From: Bradyrhizobium tropiciagri
GTDB taxonomy: Bacteria; Pseudomonadota; Alphaproteobacteria; Rhizobiales; Xanthobacteraceae
DNA: 64,000 bases
Assembly (NCBI RefSeq): GCF_018130545.1
Contig: NZ_JAFCKF010000007.1
Span: 310,001 to 374,000 of the forward strand
Direction of reading: 5' to 3'
In this document: piece by piece, positions 45,364 to 54,505 of the stretch
Layout: each line of letters begins with the position of its first letter
How positions within the stretch are numbered: position 1 is the stretch's first letter
Made by a program: the position numbers and the translations under genes
The notes under the pieces: generated by a model
Told to the model about the DNA's origin: nothing
What the model saw: only the letters and a program-made list of their open reading frames with translations
Database searches by the model: none

Positions 45364-46169
45364 GTCCCCTGCTCTCGGTCGAAAACCTCAGCAAGAGTTT
45401 TGGCGGCCTGAAGGCCGTCGCCGACATCAATTTGTCGGTCATGGCCGGCGAGATCTGCAGCGTGATCGGCCCCAATGGCGCCGGCAAGACGACGCTGTTC
45501 AACATGATCAGCGGCGTCCTGCGTCCGAGCGGCGGACGGGTCGTGTTCGACGGCACGGACCTGTCCCGCGTGTCGCCCTCGCGCTTTGCGGCCATCGGGA
45601 TTGGCCGCACCTTCCAGAACCTCGCCCTGTTCAAGCACGGCACCGCCGCCGAGAACATCCTCACCGGGCGCCACACCCACCTGCGCTCGACCGTTCTCGA
45701 TGCCGTGCTCTACTTCGGCCGCACGCGCAAGGAGGAGATCGAGGCGCGGCGCTACGTCGAACGGATCATCGAATTCCTCGAGATCGAGCATATCCGCGAC
45801 GCCGTCGTAGGCACGCTGTCCTACGGACAACAGAAGCGCGTCGAGCTCGCCCGCGCGCTGGCATGCCAGCCGAAACTCTTGCTACTGGACGAGATGGTGT
45901 CCGGCATGAACCAGGAGGAGACCGAGGACATCGCCCGCTTCGTGCTCGATATCCGCGACGAGCTCGGCATCACCGTCGTGATGATCGAGCACGAGATGCG
46001 GATCGTGATGGACATTTCGGACCGCGTCCATGTCCTGAATTTCGGCCGCAAGATCGCCGGCGGCACGCCTGACGAGGTGCGGCGCGACCCGGCCGTCGCG
46101 GAGGCCTATCTCGGCGGACATCGCCCCCAGGCGCCAGCCCAGAAGACGGATCCTCATGTCGGTGCTTGA
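45360..46169 (+). CDS. livG: branched-chain amino acid type ABC transporter ATP-binding protein LivG
   Basis: A 269-residue ATPase. Walker A is GPNGAGKTT; the LivG-type insert is IGRTFQNLALF; the signature is LSYGQQKRVELARAL; Walker B is LLLLDEMVSGMN, an unusual M-V in place of the common PxAG. The C-terminal LivG tail is GRKIAGGTPDEVRRDPAVAEAYLG. GTG 45360 overlaps the livF stop and has AAGAGG upstream; GTG 45351 is the alternative. It overlaps the following ligase by 14 bases. Confidence 0.9.
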   Translation: MSPLLSVENLSKSFGGLKAVADINLSVMAGEICSVIGPNGAGKTTLFNMISGVLRPSGGRVVFDGTDLSRVSPSRFAAIGIGRTFQNLALFKHGTAAENILTGRHTHLRSTVLDAVLYFGRTRKEEIEARRYVERIIEFLEIEHIRDAVVGTLSYGQQKRVELARALACQPKLLLLDEMVSGMNQEETEDIARFVLDIRDELGITVVMIEHEMRIVMDISDRVHVLNFGRKIAGGTPDEVRRDPAVAEAYLGGHRPQAPAQKTDPHVGA

Positions 46170-48090
46170 TATGTTGCGGACGGTGCACTCGGAGCCGTCG
46201 ACGGGAACGAAACGCAGCGCGGGCGGTCGCGAGGTCGCGTCGCTGCAGCACGCACTGCAGAATGCCGCCATCACCATTCCGCAATTGCTGCACGAACGTG
46301 CCGCCCTGCACGGCGACGGGCTGGCGCTGCGCGAGAAGGAATACGGTATCTGGAACCGCTACTCCTGGCGCCACTACTACGAGACCGCCCGCGCGGTCGC
46401 GCTCGGCCTGCTCTCGCTCGGCATCAAGCCGGGCGACCGGGTGGCGATTGCGGGCGAGGATACGCCGGAATGGTTCTATGCCGACCTCGGCATTCAGATG
46501 ATCGGCGCCATCGCGGTCGGCATCTATCCGACCAACCCATGGGTCGAGCTGCAATACATCGTCCGACACTCCGGCTCCCGCGTCGTCATCACCGGCGACC
46601 AGGAGCAGACCGACAAGGTGCTGGAGGCGATGGCGAAGGAGGGCGGCCTGCCCGCGCTCGAGGCGATCGTCTGCATCGACATGAAGGGCCTGAGGCACTA
46701 CCGCCAGGAGCAGCTCATGTCGTTCGACCGGTTATGCGAGCTCGGCCGGACCTATGCCGCCGAACATCCGGAGGCGAACGCGACGCTCGACCGCCTAATT
46801 TCGCAAGGCGCGCCCGACGACACTTGCATCCTGGTCTACACATCCGGCACCACCGGCCCGCCGAAAGGCGCGATGCTCACCCACCGCAACCTTATCTATT
46901 CAGCATACACCTATGCCGGCACGGTCGGGATCGCCGGCAAGCGCTTCGAGTCCGTCTGCTACCTCCCGCTCTGCCATGTCGCCGAGCGCTGCTATTCGGA
47001 AGTGATGCAGCTCGTCCTCGGCGGCATCGTCAATTTTGCCGAGTCGATCGACACTGTCGCCCTCGACATCCGCGAAATCGGTCCAACCTTCTTCGTCGGC
47101 GTTCCCCGCATCTATGAAAAGCTGCAGCAGAACTTCCTGTTCAGGCTCGGCGAGAGCGGGCCCCTGCGCCAGCGTGTCACACGCGCCTGCCTCGCACTCG
47201 GCCGCACGCTCTCCGATCGCCGCCAGCAGGGGCGGGAATCCTGGGGTGACCGTCTGCTTTATGGAACGCTTTATCTCCTGATGTTTCGCAACATGCAGCG
47301 GCATCTCGGTCTTGCCAACAGCCGCCACCGGCTCTGCGCCGGCGCATCGATCTCGCCGGAGATGCTACGCTTCTTCGACATCATCGGCCGGCCGGTCTCG
47401 CAAGGCTATGGCCTGACCGAATCCGGCGGCGTTGCTTTCATCCAGAATGAGACCCAACACCGCATCGGCGGGTGCGGCGTACCGATGCCGCAGACCGAAT
47501 GGAAGCGCGATTCCGACGGCGAAATCCTTTTGAAGAATCCCGGCGTCTTCAAAGGGTATTTCCTTGACGAGAAGGCCTCGATCGCGTCGATCGAGCCGGG
47601 CGGATGGCTGCGCACCGGCGACATCGTCGAGGTCATCGACAATGGCGAGATCGCGGTGGTCGACCGCAAGAAGGCGATCATCATCACCGCCGGCGGCAAG
47701 AACATCGCGCCTTCCGAGATCGAGAACGCGCTGAAGGATTCCGAATTCATCAAGGAAGCGATCGTGGTCGGCGAAGCCCGGAAATATCTCGGCGCAATCA
47801 TCCAGATCGACTACGACAATGTCGGACGTTGGGCGCGCGACCGCGCCCTCGCCTACACTGACTACAAATCGCTGTCGCAACTGCCCGAGGTGCGGGAGCT
47901 CGTGGAGCGGATCGTCAACGAGACCAACAAGCGCTTCGCCCGCGTCGAAAACATCCGCCGCTTCGCCATCCTGGAGAAGGAGCTCGACCACGACGACGGC
48001 GAATTGACCGCAACGCAGAAGGTTCGGCGCGCCATGATCGAGAAGAAATTCGCGCGCGAGCTGGCCATCATCTATCCGGCGGAGGGCTGA
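46156..48090 (+). CDS. long-chain-type acyl-CoA synthetase inside the liv operon
   Basis: A 644-residue ANL-family ligase of the long-chain/FAA type: VYTSGTTGPPKGAMLTHRN, later GYGLTESGG, WLRTGDIVEV and VDRKKAIIITAGGKNIAPSEIEN. The C-terminus ends KVRRAMIEKKFARELAIIYP, as in this subgroup. It overlaps livG upstream by 14 bases and touches livH (TGATG), so it is integral to the transport operon. It probably activates the imported carboxylic acid to its CoA ester at the membrane, trapping it (inference). Confidence 0.92.
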   Translation: MSVLDMLRTVHSEPSTGTKRSAGGREVASLQHALQNAAITIPQLLHERAALHGDGLALREKEYGIWNRYSWRHYYETARAVALGLLSLGIKPGDRVAIAGEDTPEWFYADLGIQMIGAIAVGIYPTNPWVELQYIVRHSGSRVVITGDQEQTDKVLEAMAKEGGLPALEAIVCIDMKGLRHYRQEQLMSFDRLCELGRTYAAEHPEANATLDRLISQGAPDDTCILVYTSGTTGPPKGAMLTHRNLIYSAYTYAGTVGIAGKRFESVCYLPLCHVAERCYSEVMQLVLGGIVNFAESIDTVALDIREIGPTFFVGVPRIYEKLQQNFLFRLGESGPLRQRVTRACLALGRTLSDRRQQGRESWGDRLLYGTLYLLMFRNMQRHLGLANSRHRLCAGASISPEMLRFFDIIGRPVSQGYGLTESGGVAFIQNETQHRIGGCGVPMPQTEWKRDSDGEILLKNPGVFKGYFLDEKASIASIEPGGWLRTGDIVEVIDNGEIAVVDRKKAIIITAGGKNIAPSEIENALKDSEFIKEAIVVGEARKYLGAIIQIDYDNVGRWARDRALAYTDYKSLSQLPEVRELVERIVNETNKRFARVENIRRFAILEKELDHDDGELTATQKVRRAMIEKKFARELAIIYPAEG

Positions 48091-48962
48091 TGCAGTACCT
48101 GATCCAGCTTCTGATCTCCGGCCTCGCCATCGGCGCCATCTATGGCCTGATCGCGATGGCTTTTGCGGTGATCTACAAGTCGACCGGACTCGTCAATTTC
48201 GCGCAGGGCGAGATGACGATGATCGTCGCCTATGTCGCCTGGACCATCTCGACCACGATCAGCGGCAACATCTTCGTGGTCGCATTCGGCGCGATCGTCG
48301 CGGCGGTCCTGCTCGGCCTCGTCATCGAGCGCGTGGTGATGCGGCCGATGCTCGGAGAGCCGGTGTTTTCGACCGTCATGGTGACGATCGGACTCGCCGT
48401 GATCCTGCGCTCGTCCATCAACTTCATCTGGGACGCCTATCCGCACGCGCTCGATCTCGGCGTCGGCCGCGACGTCGTCCGCGTCGGTTCCATCGGCGTG
48501 CGCACCGGACAGATCGCCGTGATCACGACCTTGCTGCTCTTGCTCGTCGGCATCTGGGCCTTCTTCCGCTACTCCAAGTTCGGCGTCGCGATGCGGGCGG
48601 TGGCCGCCGATGACCGGACCGCACTCCTGATGGGCATCAGTGCGCCGCGCGTCCATGGCTTTGCCTGGGCAGCCTCGTCGGCGATCGCTGGCATCGCGGG
48701 CGTTTTCTTTGCACTGTCCTACGATCTGTCGCCCGTGATGTTCCAGCTCGGACTGAAGGCGTTCCCGGCCACCATCCTCGGCGGTCTCGATGCGGTGCTC
48801 GGCTCCGGCCTCGGCGGCCTGTTGATCGGCATCACCGAGAACCTCGCCGGCGGCTATGTCGGCTCCGGCATGAAGGAGGTAGCGGGCTTTCTCATGATCA
48901 TCGTCGTGCTGATGATCCGGCCGTTCGGGATCTTTGGCGAACGCGACATCGAGAGGGTCTGA
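48090..48962 (+). CDS. livH: ABC transporter permease LivH
   Basis: A 290-residue integral membrane protein with about eight hydrophobic segments, starting MQYLIQLLISGLAIGAIYGLIAMAFAVIYKSTGLVNFAQGE, the LivH signature. The EAA-like cytoplasmic loop AVAADDRTALLMGISAPRVHGFAWA is present. It pairs with LivM to form the channel. ATG overlaps the ligase stop and its own stop overlaps the livM start. Confidence 0.93.
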   Translation: MQYLIQLLISGLAIGAIYGLIAMAFAVIYKSTGLVNFAQGEMTMIVAYVAWTISTTISGNIFVVAFGAIVAAVLLGLVIERVVMRPMLGEPVFSTVMVTIGLAVILRSSINFIWDAYPHALDLGVGRDVVRVGSIGVRTGQIAVITTLLLLLVGIWAFFRYSKFGVAMRAVAADDRTALLMGISAPRVHGFAWAASSAIAGIAGVFFALSYDLSPVMFQLGLKAFPATILGGLDAVLGSGLGGLLIGITENLAGGYVGSGMKEVAGFLMIIVVLMIRPFGIFGERDIERV

Positions 48963-50008
48963 TGCGTACCGGCGATTTCAAGGAAACATATGGCGAGCTC
49001 GTCGCGCTGACTGATTCACCGCCGGTGTGGCTGTGGTCGGCCGTGCTGCTGCTCGCACTCATCCTCGCGCCCTATATCCTCAACTCGTACGCGCTATCCT
49101 TCATGATCATGATCCTGATCACCGTGGTCGGTGCGCTCGGCCTCAACATTCTGACGGGCTATACCGGACTGATCTCACTAGGCCATGTCGGCTTCCTCGT
49201 TACCGGCGCCTACGCGTATGCCATCGCCGTTTCAAAATATGGCCTGCCTCCCGTCGCGGGCTTCGTCGCGGCGGGGGTCGTTCCGGCTGTGGCAAGCCTG
49301 ATCGTCGGTACTCCCTCGTTGCGGCTGAAGGGGCTGTATCTGGCGATCACGACGCTCGCATTTTCCTTCATCATCAACACGCTGATCCTTGAGGCACGCT
49401 GGCTCACCAACGGCGCGCGCGGCATTGCGGTGCAGCGCCCCATACTGTTCGGTGTCAGCTTCGACAGCGATGCAGCCTTCACCTATCTTTGCCTCGGCTT
49501 TGCTCTTGCCGCGCTGCTCGCCACGCTTAATATCCGGCGCAGCCGTGTCGGGCGGGCCTTTGTCGCGATCCGCGACAACGACACCGCCGCACGGGTCATG
49601 GGCATCAACCTGCATGCCTACAAGCTGATCGCCTTCGCCACCTCGGCCTTCGTCACCGGGCTCGCCGGCGCGCTCTACGGCATCTATCTGTCCTTCGTTA
49701 GCGTCGAGGGCTTCCCGTTCCTCCTGAGCATCGAGGCGCTTGCGATCCTGATCGTAGGCGGGCTTGGCTCCGCGCTAGGCGCCGTGCTCGGCACCGTCCT
49801 CATCGTGCTTTTGCCTGAGGTCACGCGGCTGCTGTTCAACCTGTTCAGTGCGCAGATGGACGCCATGTTCACGACCGGCGCGCAGGAGCTGAAGAGCATG
49901 CTCTACGGCCTCGTCATCATCCTGTTCCTGCGCTTTCAGCCGCGCGGCCTGGTCGGTGCCTGGCACGACATCAGGCGGTTCTGGGTGCACTGGCCGCTGC
50001 GCTACTGA
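48962..50008 (+). CDS. livM: ABC transporter permease LivM
   Basis: A 348-residue membrane permease with the LivM core GLNILTGYTGLISLGHVGFLVTGAYAYA and coupling loop VAIRDNDTAARVMGINLHAYKLIAFATSAF. About eight to ten membrane segments. The C-terminal RFQPRGLVG is usual for the family. It is fused by overlap to livH and followed by livK after 31 bases. Confidence 0.93.
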   Translation: MRTGDFKETYGELVALTDSPPVWLWSAVLLLALILAPYILNSYALSFMIMILITVVGALGLNILTGYTGLISLGHVGFLVTGAYAYAIAVSKYGLPPVAGFVAAGVVPAVASLIVGTPSLRLKGLYLAITTLAFSFIINTLILEARWLTNGARGIAVQRPILFGVSFDSDAAFTYLCLGFALAALLATLNIRRSRVGRAFVAIRDNDTAARVMGINLHAYKLIAFATSAFVTGLAGALYGIYLSFVSVEGFPFLLSIEALAILIVGGLGSALGAVLGTVLIVLLPEVTRLLFNLFSAQMDAMFTTGAQELKSMLYGLVIILFLRFQPRGLVGAWHDIRRFWVHWPLRY

Positions 50009-50039
50009 GACAACGAAGCAATCAACGAGGGAGGAGACC

Positions 50040-51200
50040 ATGATCAACAGATTTGCGGCAGCGTTGCTGCTGGCGACCGCCAGCCACGCCGGAGCCGTCG
50101 GGACCGCTGCGGCCGAGCCTGGCATCACCGAGACCGAAATCCTGATCGGCGACGTCGAGCCCTTGACTGGGCCGCCTGCGCTGCTCGGGGTCGCAGCCTC
50201 GATCGGGCACAAGATCGCGATCGCGGAGGCCAACGCCGCAGGGGGCATCAACGGCCGCAAGATCAGATATGTTCTCGAGGATGACGGTTACGTCACCGCG
50301 CGCACCATCCAGGGCGCGCGCAAGATCGTCGACGTCGACAAGGTGTTCGCGATGGTCGGCCTGTCCGGATCCGGCCAATCCATCGCGGCGATGCCGGTGC
50401 TGGAGAAGGCGGGCATCCCCACGGTGATCGATGTGGCGCCGGTGAAGCCCCTCTGGGAGCCGCCGCGTAAGAACGTGTTTATCGTCGGGCAGTCGTACGA
50501 GGAAGGCATCAAGCACCTTGTCGCCTTCCTCGCTGACAAGAACCCGGGCAAGAAATGGGGCCTGATTACTCAGGACGACGATTACGGCATCGCCGTGCAT
50601 GACGGGTTCGATTCCATGGTGAAGCCCAAGAAGTTGAGCGTTGTCTACAGCGGCAGCTACAAGAAGGGCCAGCAGGACTTCTCGTCCGAGATGCTCCAGC
50701 TTAAGGACGCCGGCGTCGAAGTATTCCTGGCCGGCGGCATCATTGCGGAAAACGTTGCGATGATGAAGGAGCTGGAGAAGCTCAACGTCAAGCCGGTCAC
50801 CGGCATCTTCTGGCCGGGCCGCATCGAGCCTGTGCTGAAGCTGATTGGGCCGGCCGGCGACGGCATCTACGCGGTCGACTATGTCGAACCATTCGCGGGC
50901 GAAGCCGGCAAGGCTTTCCTCGAGAAAGCCAAGGCGCTGGTGTCTGAGGCGGAGTTCAAGGGCATCAACCGGTACACCATGGCGGGCTACGCCGCGGCCA
51001 AGGTCCTGATCGCCGCCATCGGACGCTGCGGCAAGGACCCGACCTGGGCCTGCACCATCGCCGAGTTGGAGAAGACCTCGAACGTCGAAACCGGCGTGAT
51101 GGCTCCGATCAGCTTCGGTTCCGGCGTCCGCTTCTCCAACCAAAAACTGAAGATCATGCAGGCGGATTTCTCCACCCTCAGCTTCAAGCCGGTCGACTAA
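50040..51200 (+). CDS. livK: periplasmic substrate-binding protein LivK-like
   Basis: A 386-residue binding protein. The signal peptide MINRFAAALLLATASHAGAV ends near AAAEPG (about residue 25). Peripla_BP_6 features follow: ILIGDVEPLTGPPALLG, AAGGINGRKI, KKWGLITQDDDYG. ATG 50040 has GGAGG upstream. Ligand unknown. In an operon with an acyl-CoA synthetase it more likely binds a carboxylic (aliphatic or aromatic) acid than an amino acid (inference). A decayed copy of its 3' end lies at 53071-53184. Confidence 0.9.
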   Translation: MINRFAAALLLATASHAGAVGTAAAEPGITETEILIGDVEPLTGPPALLGVAASIGHKIAIAEANAAGGINGRKIRYVLEDDGYVTARTIQGARKIVDVDKVFAMVGLSGSGQSIAAMPVLEKAGIPTVIDVAPVKPLWEPPRKNVFIVGQSYEEGIKHLVAFLADKNPGKKWGLITQDDDYGIAVHDGFDSMVKPKKLSVVYSGSYKKGQQDFSSEMLQLKDAGVEVFLAGGIIAENVAMMKELEKLNVKPVTGIFWPGRIEPVLKLIGPAGDGIYAVDYVEPFAGEAGKAFLEKAKALVSEAEFKGINRYTMAGYAAAKVLIAAIGRCGKDPTWACTIAELEKTSNVETGVMAPISFGSGVRFSNQKLKIMQADFSTLSFKPVD

Positions 51201-51416
51201 TCTGGCTTCGCCGACGGGTGCGCTTCAATTAGCTCTCCGACTTGCGCACGCGGGGCTTTCATCAAGGATGCTCAGGATTAAGCTCAAACGTAGATATCGC
51301 TGAGGCCGCTAGTTTGCTTCAGCGAAACCCTTCTATATCGTCAGACCGCCAGGGGCATGACCGAGCAGTCGGTACGTGAGCTTTGGTCCATATGCGAGAC
51401 GCGCTTGGTAGACCTA

Positions 51417-52751
51417 CTAAGCCGCCTGGATTTTGACGAGGAAACCATCGACGTTAGTGCGCAAAGTCTCAGTCTGGGTGCCGAGTTGCCGAGTGAGAGT
51501 GAGAACTCGGCCAGCGGCGGCGCCGGTTTTGCCGGCTGCTTGGGCGACCTCGGCCATGGTGTCGGACATCTGGCTCGCGCTGGTGGCCGTCGCAGTCACG
51601 TTCGTCGCGATTTCTTGCGCTGCTGATCCTTGCTGCTTGACTGCAGACGAAATGGTCATCGCAATCTCGTTCATCGCACCAATTGTGTCACCGATGTTCT
51701 TGATTGCTTCGACGACTTGGCTCGTCGCCGCCTGCATTGTGGCAACCTGCGCCGAAATATCTTCAGTAGCCTTGCCGGTTTGGGCGGCGAGGGATTTGAC
51801 TTCGCTTGCGACCACCGCAAATCCCTTGCCAGCCTCGCCGGCGCGCGCTGCCTCGATCGTCGCATTCAACGCTAGGAGGTTGGTTTGGCTTGCAATGTCG
51901 CTGATGAGTTCGACCACGTCACCGATTTTCTGCGCGGCGGCTATTAGGCCTTGCACCCTCGTATTGGTCCTGTCCGCCTCGTCGACTGCCTGGCTTGCGA
52001 TCCGGGTCGATTGCGTGGCCTGATGGCCGATCTCGGAGATAGACGCGAAAAGCTCCTCGGTTGCGGCTGCCACAGTCTGAACGTTACGGGACGCTTGCCC
52101 AACCGCTGTGGAAACCGTTGTCGCATGCGTTGACGTCAGTTCGGCCGTCGTTGACATCCCTTCTGAGTTTGTGCGCATCTCGACTGTCGCTGAGGCCAAC
52201 GCTTCCACTTGGGTTCCAATCGACGTTTGGAAGTCTTGGGCAAGTTTTCGCATCTGCTCCCGCGCCTGATCTGCACGTTGGACGCGCTTTGTCGAGTCCA
52301 GAATGTACGAGATAAGGACACTGCCAGCGCTCGACTTCTGCGGTACCCAATGTGCATCGACATAGATGATCTCGTTTGTGTCGAGAAGACGCCCCTTCAA
52401 TGCTTCGCGGGAGTATATCTCGCCCTGGTTAAGCATAGTCGCGGCATCCTTCAGGTAATCGGCCACGGTGCGACCGTCCGCTTGCGGCTCCGTAGCGATC
52501 TTGATTGGCCCGGCTTCCAAGACGTGCTTCTGGTCTTTGGCGCCGAGAATGCGGACGGCAGCGTTATTGCAGTGAACGTAACTTCCGTCTTTCTTAATCA
52601 GTATCCCTACGGGGCTTGACTCGTATGCTTCGCGCCAGATCTCGACTAGAGCAGGATCATGTCTCATCGGCCGACGTCGGTACATCTGAAAGATGGCGAT
52701 CGCGAGCAGCGGGCAAGGCAGCAATGGAATCGCAAGTTCGAACACGCTCAT
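51417..52751 (-). CDS. methyl-accepting chemotaxis-type protein with PAS domain
   Basis: A 444-residue receptor. One N-terminal membrane segment ([20 protein letters not shown]) is followed by a PAS domain (about 45-150: [23 protein letters not shown]). A long signalling coiled coil has the MCP hairpin tip [38 protein letters not shown]. No HAMP domain is visible. It should couple to CheA/CheW; the neighbouring transporter suggests it may sense the same class of substrate (inference). An upstream ATG at 52793 would add 14 residues. Confidence 0.88.
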   Translation of the reverse strand: MSVFELAIPLLPCPLLAIAIFQMYRRRPMRHDPALVEIWREAYESSPVGILIKKDGSYVHCNNAAVRILGAKDQKHVLEAGPIKIATEPQADGRTVADYLKDAATMLNQGEIYSREALKGRLLDTNEIIYVDAHWVPQKSSAGSVLISYILDSTKRVQRADQAREQMRKLAQDFQTSIGTQVEALASATVEMRTNSEGMSTTAELTSTHATTVSTAVGQASRNVQTVAAATEELFASISEIGHQATQSTRIASQAVDEADRTNTRVQGLIAAAQKIGDVVELISDIASQTNLLALNATIEAARAGEAGKGFAVVASEVKSLAAQTGKATEDISAQVATMQAATSQVVEAIKNIGDTIGAMNEIAMTISSAVKQQGSAAQEIATNVTATATSASQMSDTMAEVAQAAGKTGAAAGRVLTLTRQLGTQTETLRTNVDGFLVKIQAA

Positions 52752-53195
52752 CATAGGCTTCTTTCCAGGGATGAAATAAAGGTCGGCCAGCATGTCAGAA
52801 GATCGTATTAGCTGCGTTGCCGACTCTCACAATGGTTCAAAGAAGGGCTGTGCTGGGTTGCAAAGAGGCGGTTGCTGTACGCTCTTACGTCACTTTCATA
52901 GAGCATCACGTTCGTGTTTCTTTTGCCTTAACCGTCAGACAGTTCGGAGATCGCTGATGACGAACTATTTGAGCAGAATGAGATCGCGCGGAGCTGTCCT
53001 AGCTTTGCGAACACCTGACCCAAGGCGCGACGACCCATTGCTGAAGAATAAGCCTGAATTAGGCAGTGCTTCGTAAGTTCTGGCCAAATCAACCTAGGAG
53101 CCAGCATCTGTTGCTCTAGCCAGAAAGAGATCAAGCAGGCCGACTGTTCTATCCTCAACTCAGCTTCAAACCGGTCGACGACGCGGGGGTCTCCA
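52752..53195. other. intergenic region with promoter of the receptor gene and a livK remnant
   Basis: Short plus-strand frames (52792-53076) are not protein-like. The right part is a decayed livK 3' end, listed separately. No repeat or RNA is recognised otherwise. Confidence 0.4.
53071..53184 (+). pseudogene. degenerate fragment of a livK 3' end
   Basis: The sequence aligns by eye to the last ~110 bases of livK (51090-51198), with small gaps: both end in caGCTTCAAaCCGGTCGAC-type sequence, preceded by a gcaggC(g/c)GA block and a ctc-cc-aAaAA block. The antisense translation of both shows the related pattern LRIEQSACLISFWLEQ versus LRVEKSACMIFSFWLEK. No frame remains open. It is a relic of a duplicated or lost transporter gene. 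Confidence 0.6.
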
Positions 53196-54383
53196 TTATC
53201 TTCCCCGGAATTGAGGGCGACGCTTGGCGGCAAAGCTAGCTATTCCCTCCTGCGCGTCGTCCGTTCCGGCGGCTCGAACAATCGAGTCATTCTCGGCCAG
53301 AAGCTGCTCAGTAAGGCTGGTCTCGAATGACTGACGCAGCATGCGGCGCATAGCGCCGTATGCGCGCGTAGGCCCCGACGCTAGCTTGGCAGCGATGCCG
53401 GCGGCCTCCGCCTCGACGACGTCATCGGGAACGAGACGCGAGACCAGCCCGTAGTCGAGAGCGTCCTGCGCGCTCAAGCGGCTATTGAGAAGGAACAGTT
53501 CCTGCGCGCGCCTCAGCCCAACCATCCGTGGAAGAAACCAAGTATTGCCGCCATCCGATGTTAGGCCCAGCCCACCGTAGCCGAGGACGAACCGCGCATC
53601 GGCCGCAGCGACGGCGATGTCTGCGGCATAGAGAAGACCGAGACCGCCGCCGGCTGCAGCGCCGCGAACCGCGGCGACAATCGGAGCATCTATGCCCGTC
53701 AGCCGCTCGATCGCCAAATGATAGGCGTCGATCATGCGACGAAGCTTATGCGGCAGCTGCTCGGGAGCTGTCCCTGCGAACAGGCTGACGTCGCCGCCCA
53801 TAGTAAAGTTGGGCCCATTGGCGCAGATCAGGACCGCACGAACGCCGGACGTTTCGACCAGTTGCGAAACGGCCTCTCCCAGATCCTTGGCCATCTCCTC
53901 ATTGATAGCGTTGCTCTGTTCGGGACGGTTGAGACGTAGGGTCGCGACGCCATCGGCAAAATCGAGCAGGACCGTTCGCGCTGGGCTCGCAGCATCACGC
54001 CAGCGGGCAGTATCGGTATATTGCTCCAGGGAGCGGATCCGTCCATCCTCGAATGTCAGAAAATGAGCGAAGGCTGCATTGAGGGGCGCACCACCCTGCT
54101 TGCCTTGGCCGCGGTAGCGTCCCGTGACCAGCAGGTGATCATTCCCAATCTCGAGAAAGCGCTCGGCCTCCGCGCGGGCGGCGAAATGCCGGGCGATCCC
54201 TCCCCAACCATTACGTCGCATGGCAGCCGGTCCATCGTGCTGTCCGCCGATACCGAACGGCATACCTTCAGCGATATGTCCGACGAAATCGGGATGGAGC
54301 AGGGCATCAAGCTGATGCCGATCACCGGCAGCCAAGGCGGTGTAGAGAGACCGTGCCAGATCCGAGATTGATCGCGCTTGCAT
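53196..54383 (-). CDS. SnoaL-like / enoyl-CoA hydratase fusion protein
   Basis: A 395-residue two-domain protein. Residues 1-~130 form an NTF2/SnoaL-like fold (MQARSISDLARSLYTALAAGDRHQLDALLHPDFVGH..., HFLTFEDGRIRSLEQYTD). Residues ~138-395 are a crotonase domain with PNFTMGGDVS and RGAAAGGGLGLLYAADI. Its catalytic loop GYGGLGLTSDGGNTWFLPRMVG has Asp at the PaaG position and suggests isomerase/hydratase activity. Both parts are complete. ATG 54383 follows a GGAAGGGGA; an earlier start at 54485 adds an Arg-rich leader. The fusion is unusual. Confidence 0.8.
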   Translation of the reverse strand: MQARSISDLARSLYTALAAGDRHQLDALLHPDFVGHIAEGMPFGIGGQHDGPAAMRRNGWGGIARHFAARAEAERFLEIGNDHLLVTGRYRGQGKQGGAPLNAAFAHFLTFEDGRIRSLEQYTDTARWRDAASPARTVLLDFADGVATLRLNRPEQSNAINEEMAKDLGEAVSQLVETSGVRAVLICANGPNFTMGGDVSLFAGTAPEQLPHKLRRMIDAYHLAIERLTGIDAPIVAAVRGAAAGGGLGLLYAADIAVAAADARFVLGYGGLGLTSDGGNTWFLPRMVGLRRAQELFLLNSRLSAQDALDYGLVSRLVPDDVVEAEAAGIAAKLASGPTRAYGAMRRMLRQSFETSLTEQLLAENDSIVRAAGTDDAQEGIASFAAKRRPQFRGR

Positions 54384-54505
54384 CCGATATTTCCCCTTCC
54401 ATGAACACCGCGGTGTGACTACTCTCGGCCGTGAAGATCCGAGCTTCCGCCCCCGCGGGCGTCCTCGGCCGGTGGTCCGGCTCATTTCATGAGCCTCTGA
54501 TTGGG

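Noticed and set aside
50022-51143. A 373-codon open frame antisense to livK
   Set aside because: Composition is Asp/Gly/Arg-rich as expected of a shadow; livK on the other strand has a signal peptide and conserved motifs.
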